This document shows positions 15,836 through 24,016 of a stretch of DNA of 32,181 nucleotides, in pieces. The stretch's first letter is position 1. The number at the start of each line of letters is the position of its first letter. Under the pieces are notes generated by a model, which was not told the origin of the DNA, did no database searches, and saw nothing but the letters and a program-made list of their open reading frames with translations. Both the position numbers and the translations under genes were made by a program. The stretch covers positions 1 through 32,181 of the forward strand of contig JAGCZA010000016.1 of assembly GCA_017960525.1 (NCBI GenBank), in the 5' to 3' direction. Origin of the DNA: Prevotella sp. (lineage in GTDB: Bacteria > Bacteroidota > Bacteroidia > Bacteroidales > Bacteroidaceae).

Positions 15836-17305
15836 CTATTTCCTGTTTTTCCACATAGCCGTCATATCTTCGAGCGTCTTTCCCTTAGTTTCGGGGACTA
15901 AACGCCAGACGAAGAGGGCGGCAACGACGCAGATAATGCCGTAGAGACCGTAGGTGAACCAGTGGCCGAAGTCATCGCCTTCGGTGAGGTGCATATTGAA
16001 CATCGGCACGAAGGTGGACGATACGATGAAGTTGAAAATCCACTGGAAGGCCACGGCGATAGCCACAGCCCCGCCACGGATGGTGTTGGGGAAGATCTCG
16101 GCAATGAGCACCCAGGTGATGGGGCCCCACGAGAACATAAACGATGCCGAATAAACCAGCAGCGATGCAGCGGTAATCAGGGCAAGACTATCATTACCGA
16201 ATGTGACAGCCACACCGAATGCGCCCAAAGCCATACCCAGCGAACCGGAGATGAGCAGAGGCTTGCGACCCCACTTCTCAACAGTAAATACAGCCACAAG
16301 CGTGAACGAGATGTTGATGATACCCATAAATACCGTCAGCATCATCGGGTCGTCCATACCCATATCGCCAAAGATACGCGGTGCATAGTAGAGCACGGCG
16401 TTGATACCCACGGCCTGCTGGAACACGGAAAGCATAATGCCTACGAAGATACATACAAAGCCGTAGGTCATCAGTTTCTCGGTCTTCACCACCATTGTGT
16501 CCTTGATGTCCTGCAGAATCTGCTGGGCCTTGCGGCTGCCGTTGATCTTTGACAGGATGCCCAGAGCACGCTGATCCTGACCAATCGAGACGAGGTAGCG
16601 CGGTGTTTCGGGCACGAAGCAGATGAGCAGGGCGAAGAGTCCTGCGGGCACAGCCTCACTTCCGAACATATAGCGCCAGCCGGTTTCCACCGTCCATACT
16701 GCTCTCGGGTCAAGAGCAGCGAGACCCTTGCCCATATCTTCCACGAGCGGCTGGATGTGGTCGCCAAGGATGAAGAAGTTGACGAAGTAGACCACCAACT
16801 GGCCGAAGATAATGGCAAACTGGTTCCAACTGACGAGCATACCACGGATGTTTGATGGAGCCACCTCGCCAATGTACATAGGACAGATGGCGGAAGCCAA
16901 GCCCACGCCAATACCACCAATGACGCGGTAGACGTTGAACATCAGAAGCAACGAGTAGGTGGGAGTGCCGTGCTCGAAGAATATGAACTCTGGCTCCATA
17001 GAGCCTAATGCTGAGATAAAGAACAGCAAGCCTGCGATGATGAGCGACTTCTTACGTCCAAGGTTCGTGGCTAAGAAGCCTGAAAGGGCAGAACCGATAA
17101 TACAACCGATAAGGGCAGAAGCCGAGGTGAAGCCGTGCCAGCCGTCGGTATACTGGAAGTCCTTAGCCTCCATAAAGAAGGCCTGCAGGCCCTTCTCTGC
17201 TCCAGAAATAACAGCGGTGTCGTACCCGAAGAGCAATCCTCCGAGTACGGCCACCATCACAATAGATATAAGGTAGGTTTTACTACCGTTTTCTGTCTGA
17301 GCCAT
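15836..17305 (-). CDS. MFS sugar porter (XylE/AraE-like proton symporter)
   Basis: 489 aa, twelve-helix major facilitator of the sugar porter family. Signatures in order: GGLLFGYDTAVISGAEKG in TM1, LGRKKSLI in the TM2-3 loop, GVGLASAICPMYIGEVAPS and RGMLVSWNQ, PETPRYLV before the central loop, QQAVGINAVLYYAPRIF in TM7, GRKPLLISG in the TM8-9 loop and PETKGKTLEDM at the end. It should import a pentose or hexose with H+. It lies between galM (9-nt gap) and the SSS transporter (36-nt gap), so arabinose is the simplest substrate; xylose or galactose cannot be excluded. Confidence 0.92.
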   Translation of the reverse strand: MAQTENGSKTYLISIVMVAVLGGLLFGYDTAVISGAEKGLQAFFMEAKDFQYTDGWHGFTSASALIGCIIGSALSGFLATNLGRKKSLIIAGLLFFISALGSMEPEFIFFEHGTPTYSLLLMFNVYRVIGGIGVGLASAICPMYIGEVAPSNIRGMLVSWNQFAIIFGQLVVYFVNFFILGDHIQPLVEDMGKGLAALDPRAVWTVETGWRYMFGSEAVPAGLFALLICFVPETPRYLVSIGQDQRALGILSKINGSRKAQQILQDIKDTMVVKTEKLMTYGFVCIFVGIMLSVFQQAVGINAVLYYAPRIFGDMGMDDPMMLTVFMGIINISFTLVAVFTVEKWGRKPLLISGSLGMALGAFGVAVTFGNDSLALITAASLLVYSASFMFSWGPITWVLIAEIFPNTIRGGAVAIAVAFQWIFNFIVSSTFVPMFNMHLTEGDDFGHWFTYGLYGIICVVAALFVWRLVPETKGKTLEDMTAMWKNRK

Positions 17306-17314
17306 AATTTCTGC

Positions 17315-18502
17315 TTATTTGATTGAGAACTTGTAGGCAGCGTGGCTGAAATACTTCTCACCGGGGTTCAGCACGGGGCTGGCCCACTCAGGATGGTTGG
17401 GGCTGTCGGGGTACTTCTGGCTCTCCAAGCAGACGCTGACGTGCTGGGGGTACTTCTTGCCCAGTTTGCGGACGATGTTCTCCTCGCCGCCTACACCCTG
17501 GAAGTTGCCGCTATAGACCTGTACGCCCGGCTCGTTGGTGAACATCTCCATAAAGATGCCCGTCTTGGGGCTGTAGAGGCTGGCGCACACCTGCGTGTCG
17601 TCGCCGGCGGTGTTCAGACACCAGTTATGGTCATAGCCGTGGGCGTTCTTCACCTGATAGTATTCCGAGTGGATACTGTCGCCGATGGCGTGCGGGGTGC
17701 GGAAGTCCATCGGGGTGCCCTCGACGGGGAGGATTTTGCCAGTAGGCATATAACTGAAGTCGCTCTCGGTGAAGTTGTCGGCATTGACATAGAGCACCTG
17801 GTCGTAGCCAGGGTTCTCCAGGTCACCAGAGAGGTTGTAGTAGTTGTGGTTCGTCTGGTTGATGATGGTCGGCTTGTCGGTCTCGGCCTCCCAAGTGATG
17901 TCGAGCACGTTGTCGTTGGTCACCTTATAGGTGGTGACTGCGGTCACGGTGCCGGGGAATCCGTTCTCGCCGTCCTCGGCCACGATGGTCAACTTCAGCG
18001 TCTGCGGGTCAACCTGCTCTGCAGCATAAACCTTGTTCATCCAGCCTGTGGCACCACCGCCGTGCAGGCAATGGATGCGTGTGTCTCCCTCGTGCGGGTC
18101 GTTCTGGGCCAACTGGTAAGTTGAATCGTTCAGCGTGAACTTGCCGTCGCAGATGCGGTTGGCATAGCGGCCTACGCTTGAGCCGTAGTCGGTCGGTGTG
18201 TTCTGTGTGTCGGCATACTGCTGGATGTTGTCGAAGCCGAGCACTACATCGGTGGGGTTGCCGTCCTTGTCGGGAACCACCAGCGAGACCACACGTCCAC
18301 CGTAGTTGGTGATGCACACCTCCATACCCTGAGCGTTCTTCAGCGTGTAGAGTTTCACGGGCTGCTCGTTGATGATGGTGTCAAACTTGGCCGGGTTCAG
18401 ACCCGAAACCGTTAATTGCGGCTCCTGCTGGCCGCCGGCACATGCACAAAGCATAAGCGCCATAACGCCCATGCCCAGGAAAGATGCTTTTAATGCTTTC
18501 AT
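17315..18502 (-). CDS. galM: Aldose 1-epimerase (mutarotase), lipoprotein
   Basis: Interconverts alpha and beta anomers of aldoses. 395 aa: the leader MKALKASFLGMGVMALMLCAC ends in a lipobox (L18-C19-A20-C21), placing the enzyme in the periplasm or on a membrane surface, usual for Bacteroidetes mutarotases. Seen are NYGGRVVSLVVPDKDGN, YGSSVGRYANRI, NQTNHNYYNLSG near residue 216 (substrate/catalytic His), NAHGYDHNW, YSGNF and CLESQKYPDSPNHP near residue 360 (catalytic Glu). First gene of the arabinose operon, with a good promoter at 18549-18580. Specificity for arabinose is from context only. Confidence 0.95.
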   Translation of the reverse strand: MKALKASFLGMGVMALMLCACAGGQQEPQLTVSGLNPAKFDTIINEQPVKLYTLKNAQGMEVCITNYGGRVVSLVVPDKDGNPTDVVLGFDNIQQYADTQNTPTDYGSSVGRYANRICDGKFTLNDSTYQLAQNDPHEGDTRIHCLHGGGATGWMNKVYAAEQVDPQTLKLTIVAEDGENGFPGTVTAVTTYKVTNDNVLDITWEAETDKPTIINQTNHNYYNLSGDLENPGYDQVLYVNADNFTESDFSYMPTGKILPVEGTPMDFRTPHAIGDSIHSEYYQVKNAHGYDHNWCLNTAGDDTQVCASLYSPKTGIFMEMFTNEPGVQVYSGNFQGVGGEENIVRKLGKKYPQHVSVCLESQKYPDSPNHPEWASPVLNPGEKYFSHAAYKFSIK

Positions 18503-18548
18503 TTTAGGTTTAAGTTTAAATTATAACATTATTTTGGATTTTTGGCCG

Positions 18549-18580
18549 TAAAGTTAAACATTATTTTCCATTCCACCAAA
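18549..18580 (-). promoter_or_regulatory. Promoter of the arabinose (galM) operon
   Basis: On minus, TTTG (18580-18577) is followed after exactly 20 bases by TAACTTTA (18556-18549), a near match to the Bacteroidetes promoter TTTG-N19-21-TAnnTTTG. The ATG of galM is about 47 nt downstream of the -7 box. The -33 box lies inside the T-tract of the terminator of the upstream penicillin-binding protein gene. Confidence 0.65.
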
Positions 18581-18609
18581 AAAACAGCCATCCTTTTTAA
18601 GATGGCTGT
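18578..18609 (-). terminator. Rho-independent terminator of the class A PBP gene
   Basis: On minus, ACAGCCATC (18609-18601) pairs perfectly over 9 bp with GATGGCTGT (18592-18584) across an 8-base loop and is followed by a run of seven T (18584-18578). It lies 44 nt after the PBP stop codon. Confidence 0.85.
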
Positions 18610-18653
18610 GTGATTTTAACACTCATTATGCCTTTGGAGCAGGATTATGAGGT

Positions 18654-21002
18654 CTATTCTTCCAAATTGTTACCTGTCAGTTCCTCTTCGACGTAGCCTT
18701 CCTCCTCATCGCTCACGGCCAACATATCGTCGTCATTGTGGCAGGGGTCGAAGCCGGCAGGAACATCGAACTGGTCGTTCTGAGTGATGCCCAAAGAGGG
18801 GTCGGCATAGACGCTGGTCATATATTTGGCAAAGATGGGCAGGGCCATCGACGCTCCCTGTCCGTAGGTCATCGTGTCGAAGTGAATATCGCGGTCGTCG
18901 CCGCCCACCCAGCAGCCCGACACCAACTTGGGAGTGAGGCCCATAAACCAGCCGTCGCTATTCGAGTTGGTGGTGCCCGTCTTACCGCCCAACGGTGCCG
19001 TCAAGTTGTAGCGGTGGCGCAATCGGCCAGCCGTTCCGCCGTCGACCACGGCCCTCAGCATATAGAGCATCTTGTCGGCACTCTCGCCGCTGATGACCTC
19101 GTTCATACGCGGCTTGAACTCGGCCACCTTGTTGCCCTCGTTGTCCACGATGCGCGTCACATACATTGGAGCCGAGCGTATGCCGTGATTCACGAAAGCG
19201 GTATAGGCACTCACCATTTCGCCCACGGTAATCTCACAAGGCCCTAAGCAAAGTGCCGGCGAGGGGTGAATTTCCGGATTGCGAATACCATAACGGCGGA
19301 GCACTTCCACAAAAGCCTTCGGGTTCAGACGGTGCATCATCAGGTAGGCCGAAATCCAGTTGTTCGATTGTTGCAAGCCCCACTTCAGCGTCACCATCTC
19401 GCCATAGCGGGCGCGACTACCGTTGCGTGGTGTCCAGGGTTGTCCGGCCACGATGTAGGTCTCCTGCTGGTTGGGCACCTCGTCGCAAGGAGTCATACCG
19501 TTTTCCATCGCCAGCGAGTAGAGGAAGGGCTTGATAGTAGAGCCGACCTGGCGACGGCCCTCAGTAGCCATATCGTAGGCGAAATGGCGGAAGTCCAGTC
19601 CTCCCACGTATGCTTTCACGCTACCCGTGCGAGGCTCCATACTGACGAATCCTGTGCGCAGGAAACGCTTGTAGTAGCGTATGGAGTCCATAGGCGTCAT
19701 CATCGTGTCTACGTCGCCTCGATAGGTGAAGATGGTCATCTTCGTCTTCGTCTGGAACGACTTGTTTATCTCCTCGTCGCTGGCACCAGCATTCTTCATC
19801 GTCACATAGCGTTCCGACTGGCGCACATTCCTCTTCAAGATGCGCTCCACCTCGTCAGCCGACAGGTTGCGCGAATAGGGGGCGTTGGCCTTGTTGCGGT
19901 TGGCCTTGTCGAACTCAGGCTGGAGGTAGTCCACCACGTGGTCGAAGCAAGCCTGTTCGGCATATTTCTGCATACGCGAGTCGATGGTGGTATAGACTTT
20001 CAGGCCGTCGGTGTAGATGTTATAGGGCGAGCCGTCGCGCTTGGTATTCTTTTGGCACCAGCCGCAAAGCGGGTCCTGCTCCCAGTTGAGCGAGTCGATA
20101 ACGTACTTCACGTAACTCCACTCCGGATAGTCGGCCTTGCGGGGCCGCTTGGCCATCATATAGCGGCGCAGGAAGTCGCGGAAATAGGTGGCCATACCGT
20201 CGTTGTGGTCGGCCACGTGGAACTTCAACCCGATGGGCAACACGGTACAACTATCATACTGCTCCTTGTTGATGTAGCCAGCCTTCAGCATCTGCCCCAA
20301 CACCACATTGCGCCGCTCCAACGAGCGTTGCTCGAAGCGAACAGGGTTGTAGAGCGAGGGATTCTTGCACAATCCCACCAGCGTGGCGCTCTCTGTAATC
20401 GAGAGGTCACGAGGCTCTTTCGAGAAATAGGTGTTCGACGCCGTCTTGATGCCTACGGCATTGTGCAGGAAGTCGAAGTAGTTCAGATACATAGCGATGA
20501 TTTCATCTTTCGTGTAGTTGCGCTCCAACTTCACGGCAATGACCCACTCGATGGGCTTTTGCAACATACGCTCCATCGTGTTGTGTGCCACATCGCTATA
20601 GAGTTGCTTGGCCAATTGCTGGGTGATGGTCGAGCCGCCGCCCGCATTCTTCTGGCCCATAAAACCGCGCTTGATGATGGCACGCGCAAGGGCATAGAAA
20701 TCAATACCCGAATGTTCATAGAAACGAGCGTCCTCGGTGGCCACCAAGGCCTGTACGAGTGTTGGCGACAATTCGCTATAGTCGACCATCACGCGGTTTT
20801 CGCGGTCGCGGTTCCACGTGCCCATCAACTTACCGTCGCTGGAAAACACTTGCGAGGCATATTTATTGATGGGATTCTGAAGGTCGGCAATGGGCGGCAT
20901 ATAGCCGATACGCCCATCAGCAATGGCCCAAAAACAGACCACCGCCGCTATGACAATCACCAGGAGCAGCGTCCACAGGAAACCAAAAAACCATTTTCTC
21001 AT
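18654..21002 (-). CDS. mrcA: Class A penicillin-binding protein (PBP1A-like transglycosylase/transpeptidase)
   Basis: Bifunctional peptidoglycan synthase anchored in the inner membrane. 782 aa; one N-terminal helix (about 4-28: WFFGFLWTLLLVIVIAAVV). GT51 domain: ATEDARFYEHSGIDFYALAR with catalytic E90, GGGSTITQQLAKQLY (121-135) and RMLQKPIEWVIAVKLE. Transpeptidase domain: SxxK at S488-T-I-K491 (nucleophile S488), SNN at 546-548, KTG at 674-676 in GGKTGTTNSNSDGW. All catalytic motifs are present. The C-terminus is acidic (SDEEEGYVEEELTG). It is monocistronic, with a promoter at 21028-21059 and its own terminator at 18578-18609. Confidence 0.96.
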   Translation of the reverse strand: MRKWFFGFLWTLLLVIVIAAVVCFWAIADGRIGYMPPIADLQNPINKYASQVFSSDGKLMGTWNRDRENRVMVDYSELSPTLVQALVATEDARFYEHSGIDFYALARAIIKRGFMGQKNAGGGSTITQQLAKQLYSDVAHNTMERMLQKPIEWVIAVKLERNYTKDEIIAMYLNYFDFLHNAVGIKTASNTYFSKEPRDLSITESATLVGLCKNPSLYNPVRFEQRSLERRNVVLGQMLKAGYINKEQYDSCTVLPIGLKFHVADHNDGMATYFRDFLRRYMMAKRPRKADYPEWSYVKYVIDSLNWEQDPLCGWCQKNTKRDGSPYNIYTDGLKVYTTIDSRMQKYAEQACFDHVVDYLQPEFDKANRNKANAPYSRNLSADEVERILKRNVRQSERYVTMKNAGASDEEINKSFQTKTKMTIFTYRGDVDTMMTPMDSIRYYKRFLRTGFVSMEPRTGSVKAYVGGLDFRHFAYDMATEGRRQVGSTIKPFLYSLAMENGMTPCDEVPNQQETYIVAGQPWTPRNGSRARYGEMVTLKWGLQQSNNWISAYLMMHRLNPKAFVEVLRRYGIRNPEIHPSPALCLGPCEITVGEMVSAYTAFVNHGIRSAPMYVTRIVDNEGNKVAEFKPRMNEVISGESADKMLYMLRAVVDGGTAGRLRHRYNLTAPLGGKTGTTNSNSDGWFMGLTPKLVSGCWVGGDDRDIHFDTMTYGQGASMALPIFAKYMTSVYADPSLGITQNDQFDVPAGFDPCHNDDDMLAVSDEEEGYVEEELTGNNLEE

Positions 21003-21027
21003 TGCTCAATTGTTCTGTTTGACGGTG

Positions 21028-21059
21028 CAAAGATAAGCATTAATGCTGAGATAAAAAAA
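21028..21059 (-). promoter_or_regulatory. Promoter of the PBP gene with embedded 12-bp palindrome
   Basis: On minus, TATCTTTG at 21035-21028 fits the -7 consensus; a T run (21059-21053) lies where the -33 box should be. Between them AGCATTAATGCT (21036-21047) is a perfect 12-bp palindrome abutting the -7 box, a possible operator. The start codon at 21002 is 26 nt downstream of the -7 box. Confidence 0.55.
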
Positions 21060-21106
21060 CGATTTTGGAAGATTAGCAGCCTAAAAGTGTTAATATATCA
21101 TAAGAC

Positions 21107-21140
21107 TTTCTCCCCGTTAGGCAGAAAAGCCCTACCTTTG
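21107..21140 (+). promoter_or_regulatory. Putative promoter of the C10 protease operon
   Basis: TACCTTTG at 21133-21140 matches TAnnTTTG exactly. Upstream TTTC (21107-21110) is a poor -33 box with 22-bp spacing. Initiation near 21147 would put the whole repeat array C (21152-21236) in the 5' leader of the mRNA. Confidence 0.5.
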
Positions 21141-21151
21141 TAGGGGAAAAA

Positions 21152-21236
21152 AGTTTGGACGAACCAAACTCATAGTTAGGACGAACCAAACTGGTAGTTA
21201 GGACGAACCAAACTCCCACTTTGGACGAACCAAACT
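21152..21236. repeat. 22-bp dyad repeat array C
   Basis: CCAAACT occurs at 21164, 21186, 21208 and 21230, an exact 22-bp period, each preceded by the spacer ACGAA. The right arms are AGTTTGG, AGTTAGG, AGTTAGG and ACTTTGG, and the three-base centres are CAT, GGT and CCC. It is the same family as arrays A and D. It ends 39 nt before the ATG of the C10 protease and lies just downstream of its predicted promoter, so it should be transcribed. Confidence 0.92.
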
Positions 21237-21274
21237 CAAACCATACTTTTAGCAACGGAAAAACAAGTACCGCT

Positions 21275-24007
21275 ATGAAGAAATATTTCGTTTTGGCAAC
21301 AGCCCTATTAGCATTTGCGACCAATGTGCTATCGGCTCCTATCGACCGTGAGAAGGCCCTGAAGAGTGCCCAAGAGTTTCTAACCAAGTCGCGCAAAGGC
21401 GGCCCAAGGCTGGCTCCTGCTCAGACCCATTTGCAAGAGGCCACAACAACGCAGGGCGATGCCTACTACGCCTTCAACATCGGGCAGGAGCAGGGCTTCG
21501 TCATCGTGAGCGGCGACGACCGCACTCCCCCCATCCTCGGCTATGTCGAAGAGGGAAGTTTCGACGCCAGCCAAATACCCGACAATATGAAGGTGTGGCT
21601 CCAGGGCTACGAGCGGCAGATTGCCTGGTTGCAAGCCCATCAGGACCATACGCCGGAGACACAAACTGGAGAAGAGCGCGAGGCCGTCTCACCTTTGGTG
21701 AATTGCCATTGGGACCAAGGAGAGCCCTTCAACAATATGTGCCCATTCTACACCTCCACCGACAGGTGCGTCACAGGATGCACGGCAACCGCTATGGCAC
21801 AGGTCATCTACTACCACCGCCGGCCAAAGGCCACAACTGACCCCATACCAGCCTACTACACCACCTCATACAATTTTTATAGGGAGGAGATGCCCGTCAC
21901 GACCATCGACTGGGACAACCTGCTGCCCAGTTACGAAGGCGACGAGCCGGAAGATGCCATTAACGCCGTCTCTACGCTGATGGCACTCTGCGGACAATCC
22001 ATCAAGGTAGACTACGGCCCAAGAAGTAGCGGAGCCGTTTCGTCGTTAATGGCAATTGCCCTGCGCAAGTATTTCAACTTTGCACCGTCGACACACTTCA
22101 TAGAACGCGACAACTACCGCCTCGAAGAGTGGGAAAACATCATCTACCAAGAACTGGCCGAGGGCCGCCCCGTGCTCTACGGCGGAATGTCGTCGGGCGG
22201 TGGCCACGAGTTTGTGGTCGACGGCTACGACCGTGACGGCCTGTTCCACATCAATTGGGGATGGGGCGGAATGAGCGACGGCTACTTCCTGCTCTCCGTG
22301 CTCAACTCGGACAACACCCAAGGTGCAGGCGCCAGTTCCAGCAACGACGGCTATAGTTACGACCAAGATGCCATAGTAGGCATCACCCCCTACGACGAAC
22401 TGCCCGTGCCAAGCAATGTATTGACCATCCAAAAGATAGACCTGAGAACCAGCCAGACGACTTATACCCGCCAGACAGACGGCGGTTTCCATCCAATGGT
22501 AAGAGCCGACTTCTTTAATATGACAGGGGAGACAGGAACGTTCAGCGTGGGTCTGCTCATCCTTGATGCCGAAGGCAACATCTGCGAAAGTTATCCCGTC
22601 AAAGAGGTCACGTTAGGCCCCAACCAAGGCTATAGAAGCAGTAATATGGGCGACCAACGCCTCGCTTTCCAGGGCCTGCCCAACGGCCGCTATAGCATTG
22701 CCTTGGGAAGTTGCCTGAAAGACTCTGAAGAGGGGCTGATGCCTTGTGATGGAAGCCTTACCTTCTCCATACAGGCCGACCTGTCCGGCAATGTGCTCAC
22801 ATTGCAATTGCCACAAGTGAACCTGACTGGCACGCTGGCACCAGAAGGCGACGTGGAGGAAGGTATGCCCTTCAAGTTGAACATCGAAATGACAAACAAC
22901 GGCACCGACTTCAGCCGCGATGTCTACGTGCTGGTTGACGGCGAGGAGAAAGGCGGATTCCGTATGGAGATTGCCGGGGGCACAAGCGCCACCTTCACCT
23001 TCGAGATGGGCGGCCTGACGCAAGGCGACAAAACGGTGGAACTGGCCTACAAGGACGAAAATGGCAACAACATTATCATTGCCAGCGGAAACATCACCGT
23101 CACCGCTACCGAGCAGGGAGAACCGCATCTAGTCTTCAATGTATCCATCGAAGAACTGACCGACAATAACATCCTGCCAAGCGGCAAGGCCACGGTAAAA
23201 ATGGAATTGACCAACGACGGCAACGGGAACTTTAACAACCGTGTAGGGGCTATGCTGCTACTGAGAAACGGCAACAAATACTCGACATACGGCGACACGC
23301 CTACTACAAACCTGTTCTTGCGCAAAGGCGAAAGCACCACGCTCACATTCGTCTTCCGCAATCTTCCCAACAATTCAGACTTTATGGTCTATAGAATCCA
23401 GGGAAACACGGCCCAAAGTGCCAACATAAGATTCAGCACCAACTTCTCCCAGCAGGGAATTGGAAACAACGACTTGGATGTTGACATCAACATAGCCGGA
23501 CTTGACGACCGGCAACGCCTGCAAGGCCAGATGGCCAAGGGAATGGTGGCGCTGACCAACATCAACGCCGAAATCTTTGTAGGCAAAGTCTGGATGAAGT
23601 TGCTGAAGTGGGATTCAGAATCTTCGGAATGGGTATTGCAGGATAGCGACGCGCCCAATATGGAGATTTCCGCTGGCGAAACACAGAAGGTGGCCTTTGC
23701 CTTCAACGGCTTGGAAGACAAGACCAAGTACACCCTCGAAGTGTCTTACCAGAAGAATGCTGAAGAGATTGCACAAACCAGCCAGACTTTCCGCACCAAC
23801 TTTGACGGCACGGAAGACGAACCGGAGGAAAAGACGGCCGACGTGAACGGCGACGGCACCATCGACACGCTGGACATTGCCGCCGTGATGAGCGCCATCT
23901 ATGGCGAATACAACGAAGCCGCCGACTTAAACGACGACGGCCGCATCGACATTGCCGACATCTGGAAGGTCATTGAGGCTATGACCACGCAAACAACAAA
24001 TGAATAA
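21275..24007 (+). CDS. Secreted C10 (streptopain-family) cysteine protease with dockerin-like C-terminus
   Basis: 910 aa from the ATG at 21275; this start gives the signal peptide MKKYFVLATALLAFATNVLSA, whereas the in-frame ATG at 21221 would translate a repeat unit. Residues about 25-130 are the I69-type inhibitory propeptide (REKALKSAQEFL, GFVIVSGDDRTPPILGY). The catalytic domain has Cys169 in GCTATAMAQVIYYH and His311 in GGGHEFVVDGYD, followed by FHINWGWGGMSDGYF (Asn/Trp of the active site). Beta-sandwich-like segments follow (about 400-850), then two dockerin-like Ca2+ loops from about residue 853 (DVNGDGTIDTLD and DLNDDGRIDIAD). Likely exported and self-processed, degrading host or competitor proteins. 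The GH25 gene follows after 9 nt. Confidence 0.93.
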   Translation: MKKYFVLATALLAFATNVLSAPIDREKALKSAQEFLTKSRKGGPRLAPAQTHLQEATTTQGDAYYAFNIGQEQGFVIVSGDDRTPPILGYVEEGSFDASQIPDNMKVWLQGYERQIAWLQAHQDHTPETQTGEEREAVSPLVNCHWDQGEPFNNMCPFYTSTDRCVTGCTATAMAQVIYYHRRPKATTDPIPAYYTTSYNFYREEMPVTTIDWDNLLPSYEGDEPEDAINAVSTLMALCGQSIKVDYGPRSSGAVSSLMAIALRKYFNFAPSTHFIERDNYRLEEWENIIYQELAEGRPVLYGGMSSGGGHEFVVDGYDRDGLFHINWGWGGMSDGYFLLSVLNSDNTQGAGASSSNDGYSYDQDAIVGITPYDELPVPSNVLTIQKIDLRTSQTTYTRQTDGGFHPMVRADFFNMTGETGTFSVGLLILDAEGNICESYPVKEVTLGPNQGYRSSNMGDQRLAFQGLPNGRYSIALGSCLKDSEEGLMPCDGSLTFSIQADLSGNVLTLQLPQVNLTGTLAPEGDVEEGMPFKLNIEMTNNGTDFSRDVYVLVDGEEKGGFRMEIAGGTSATFTFEMGGLTQGDKTVELAYKDENGNNIIIASGNITVTATEQGEPHLVFNVSIEELTDNNILPSGKATVKMELTNDGNGNFNNRVGAMLLLRNGNKYSTYGDTPTTNLFLRKGESTTLTFVFRNLPNNSDFMVYRIQGNTAQSANIRFSTNFSQQGIGNNDLDVDINIAGLDDRQRLQGQMAKGMVALTNINAEIFVGKVWMKLLKWDSESSEWVLQDSDAPNMEISAGETQKVAFAFNGLEDKTKYTLEVSYQKNAEEIAQTSQTFRTNFDGTEDEPEEKTADVNGDGTIDTLDIAAVMSAIYGEYNEAADLNDDGRIDIADIWKVIEAMTTQTTNE

Positions 24008-24016
24008 GGATAACAA

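Noticed and set aside
19266-21143. A 625-codon open frame on plus opposite the PBP gene
   Set aside because: It is the antisense shadow of a gene with intact PBP motifs; its residue mix (many His/Val/Arg, no recognisable domain) is typical of reverse-strand reading in GC-rich codons.
21221-21274. Upstream ATG for the C10 protease
   Set aside because: It would translate a dyad-repeat unit in front of an otherwise perfect signal peptide; the ATG at 21275 is preferred.
23836-24004. Dockerin-like end taken as evidence of a cellulosome
   Set aside because: Single dockerin-like Ca2+ repeats are found on many exported proteases in Bacteroidetes; no cohesin or scaffoldin is present in the window.
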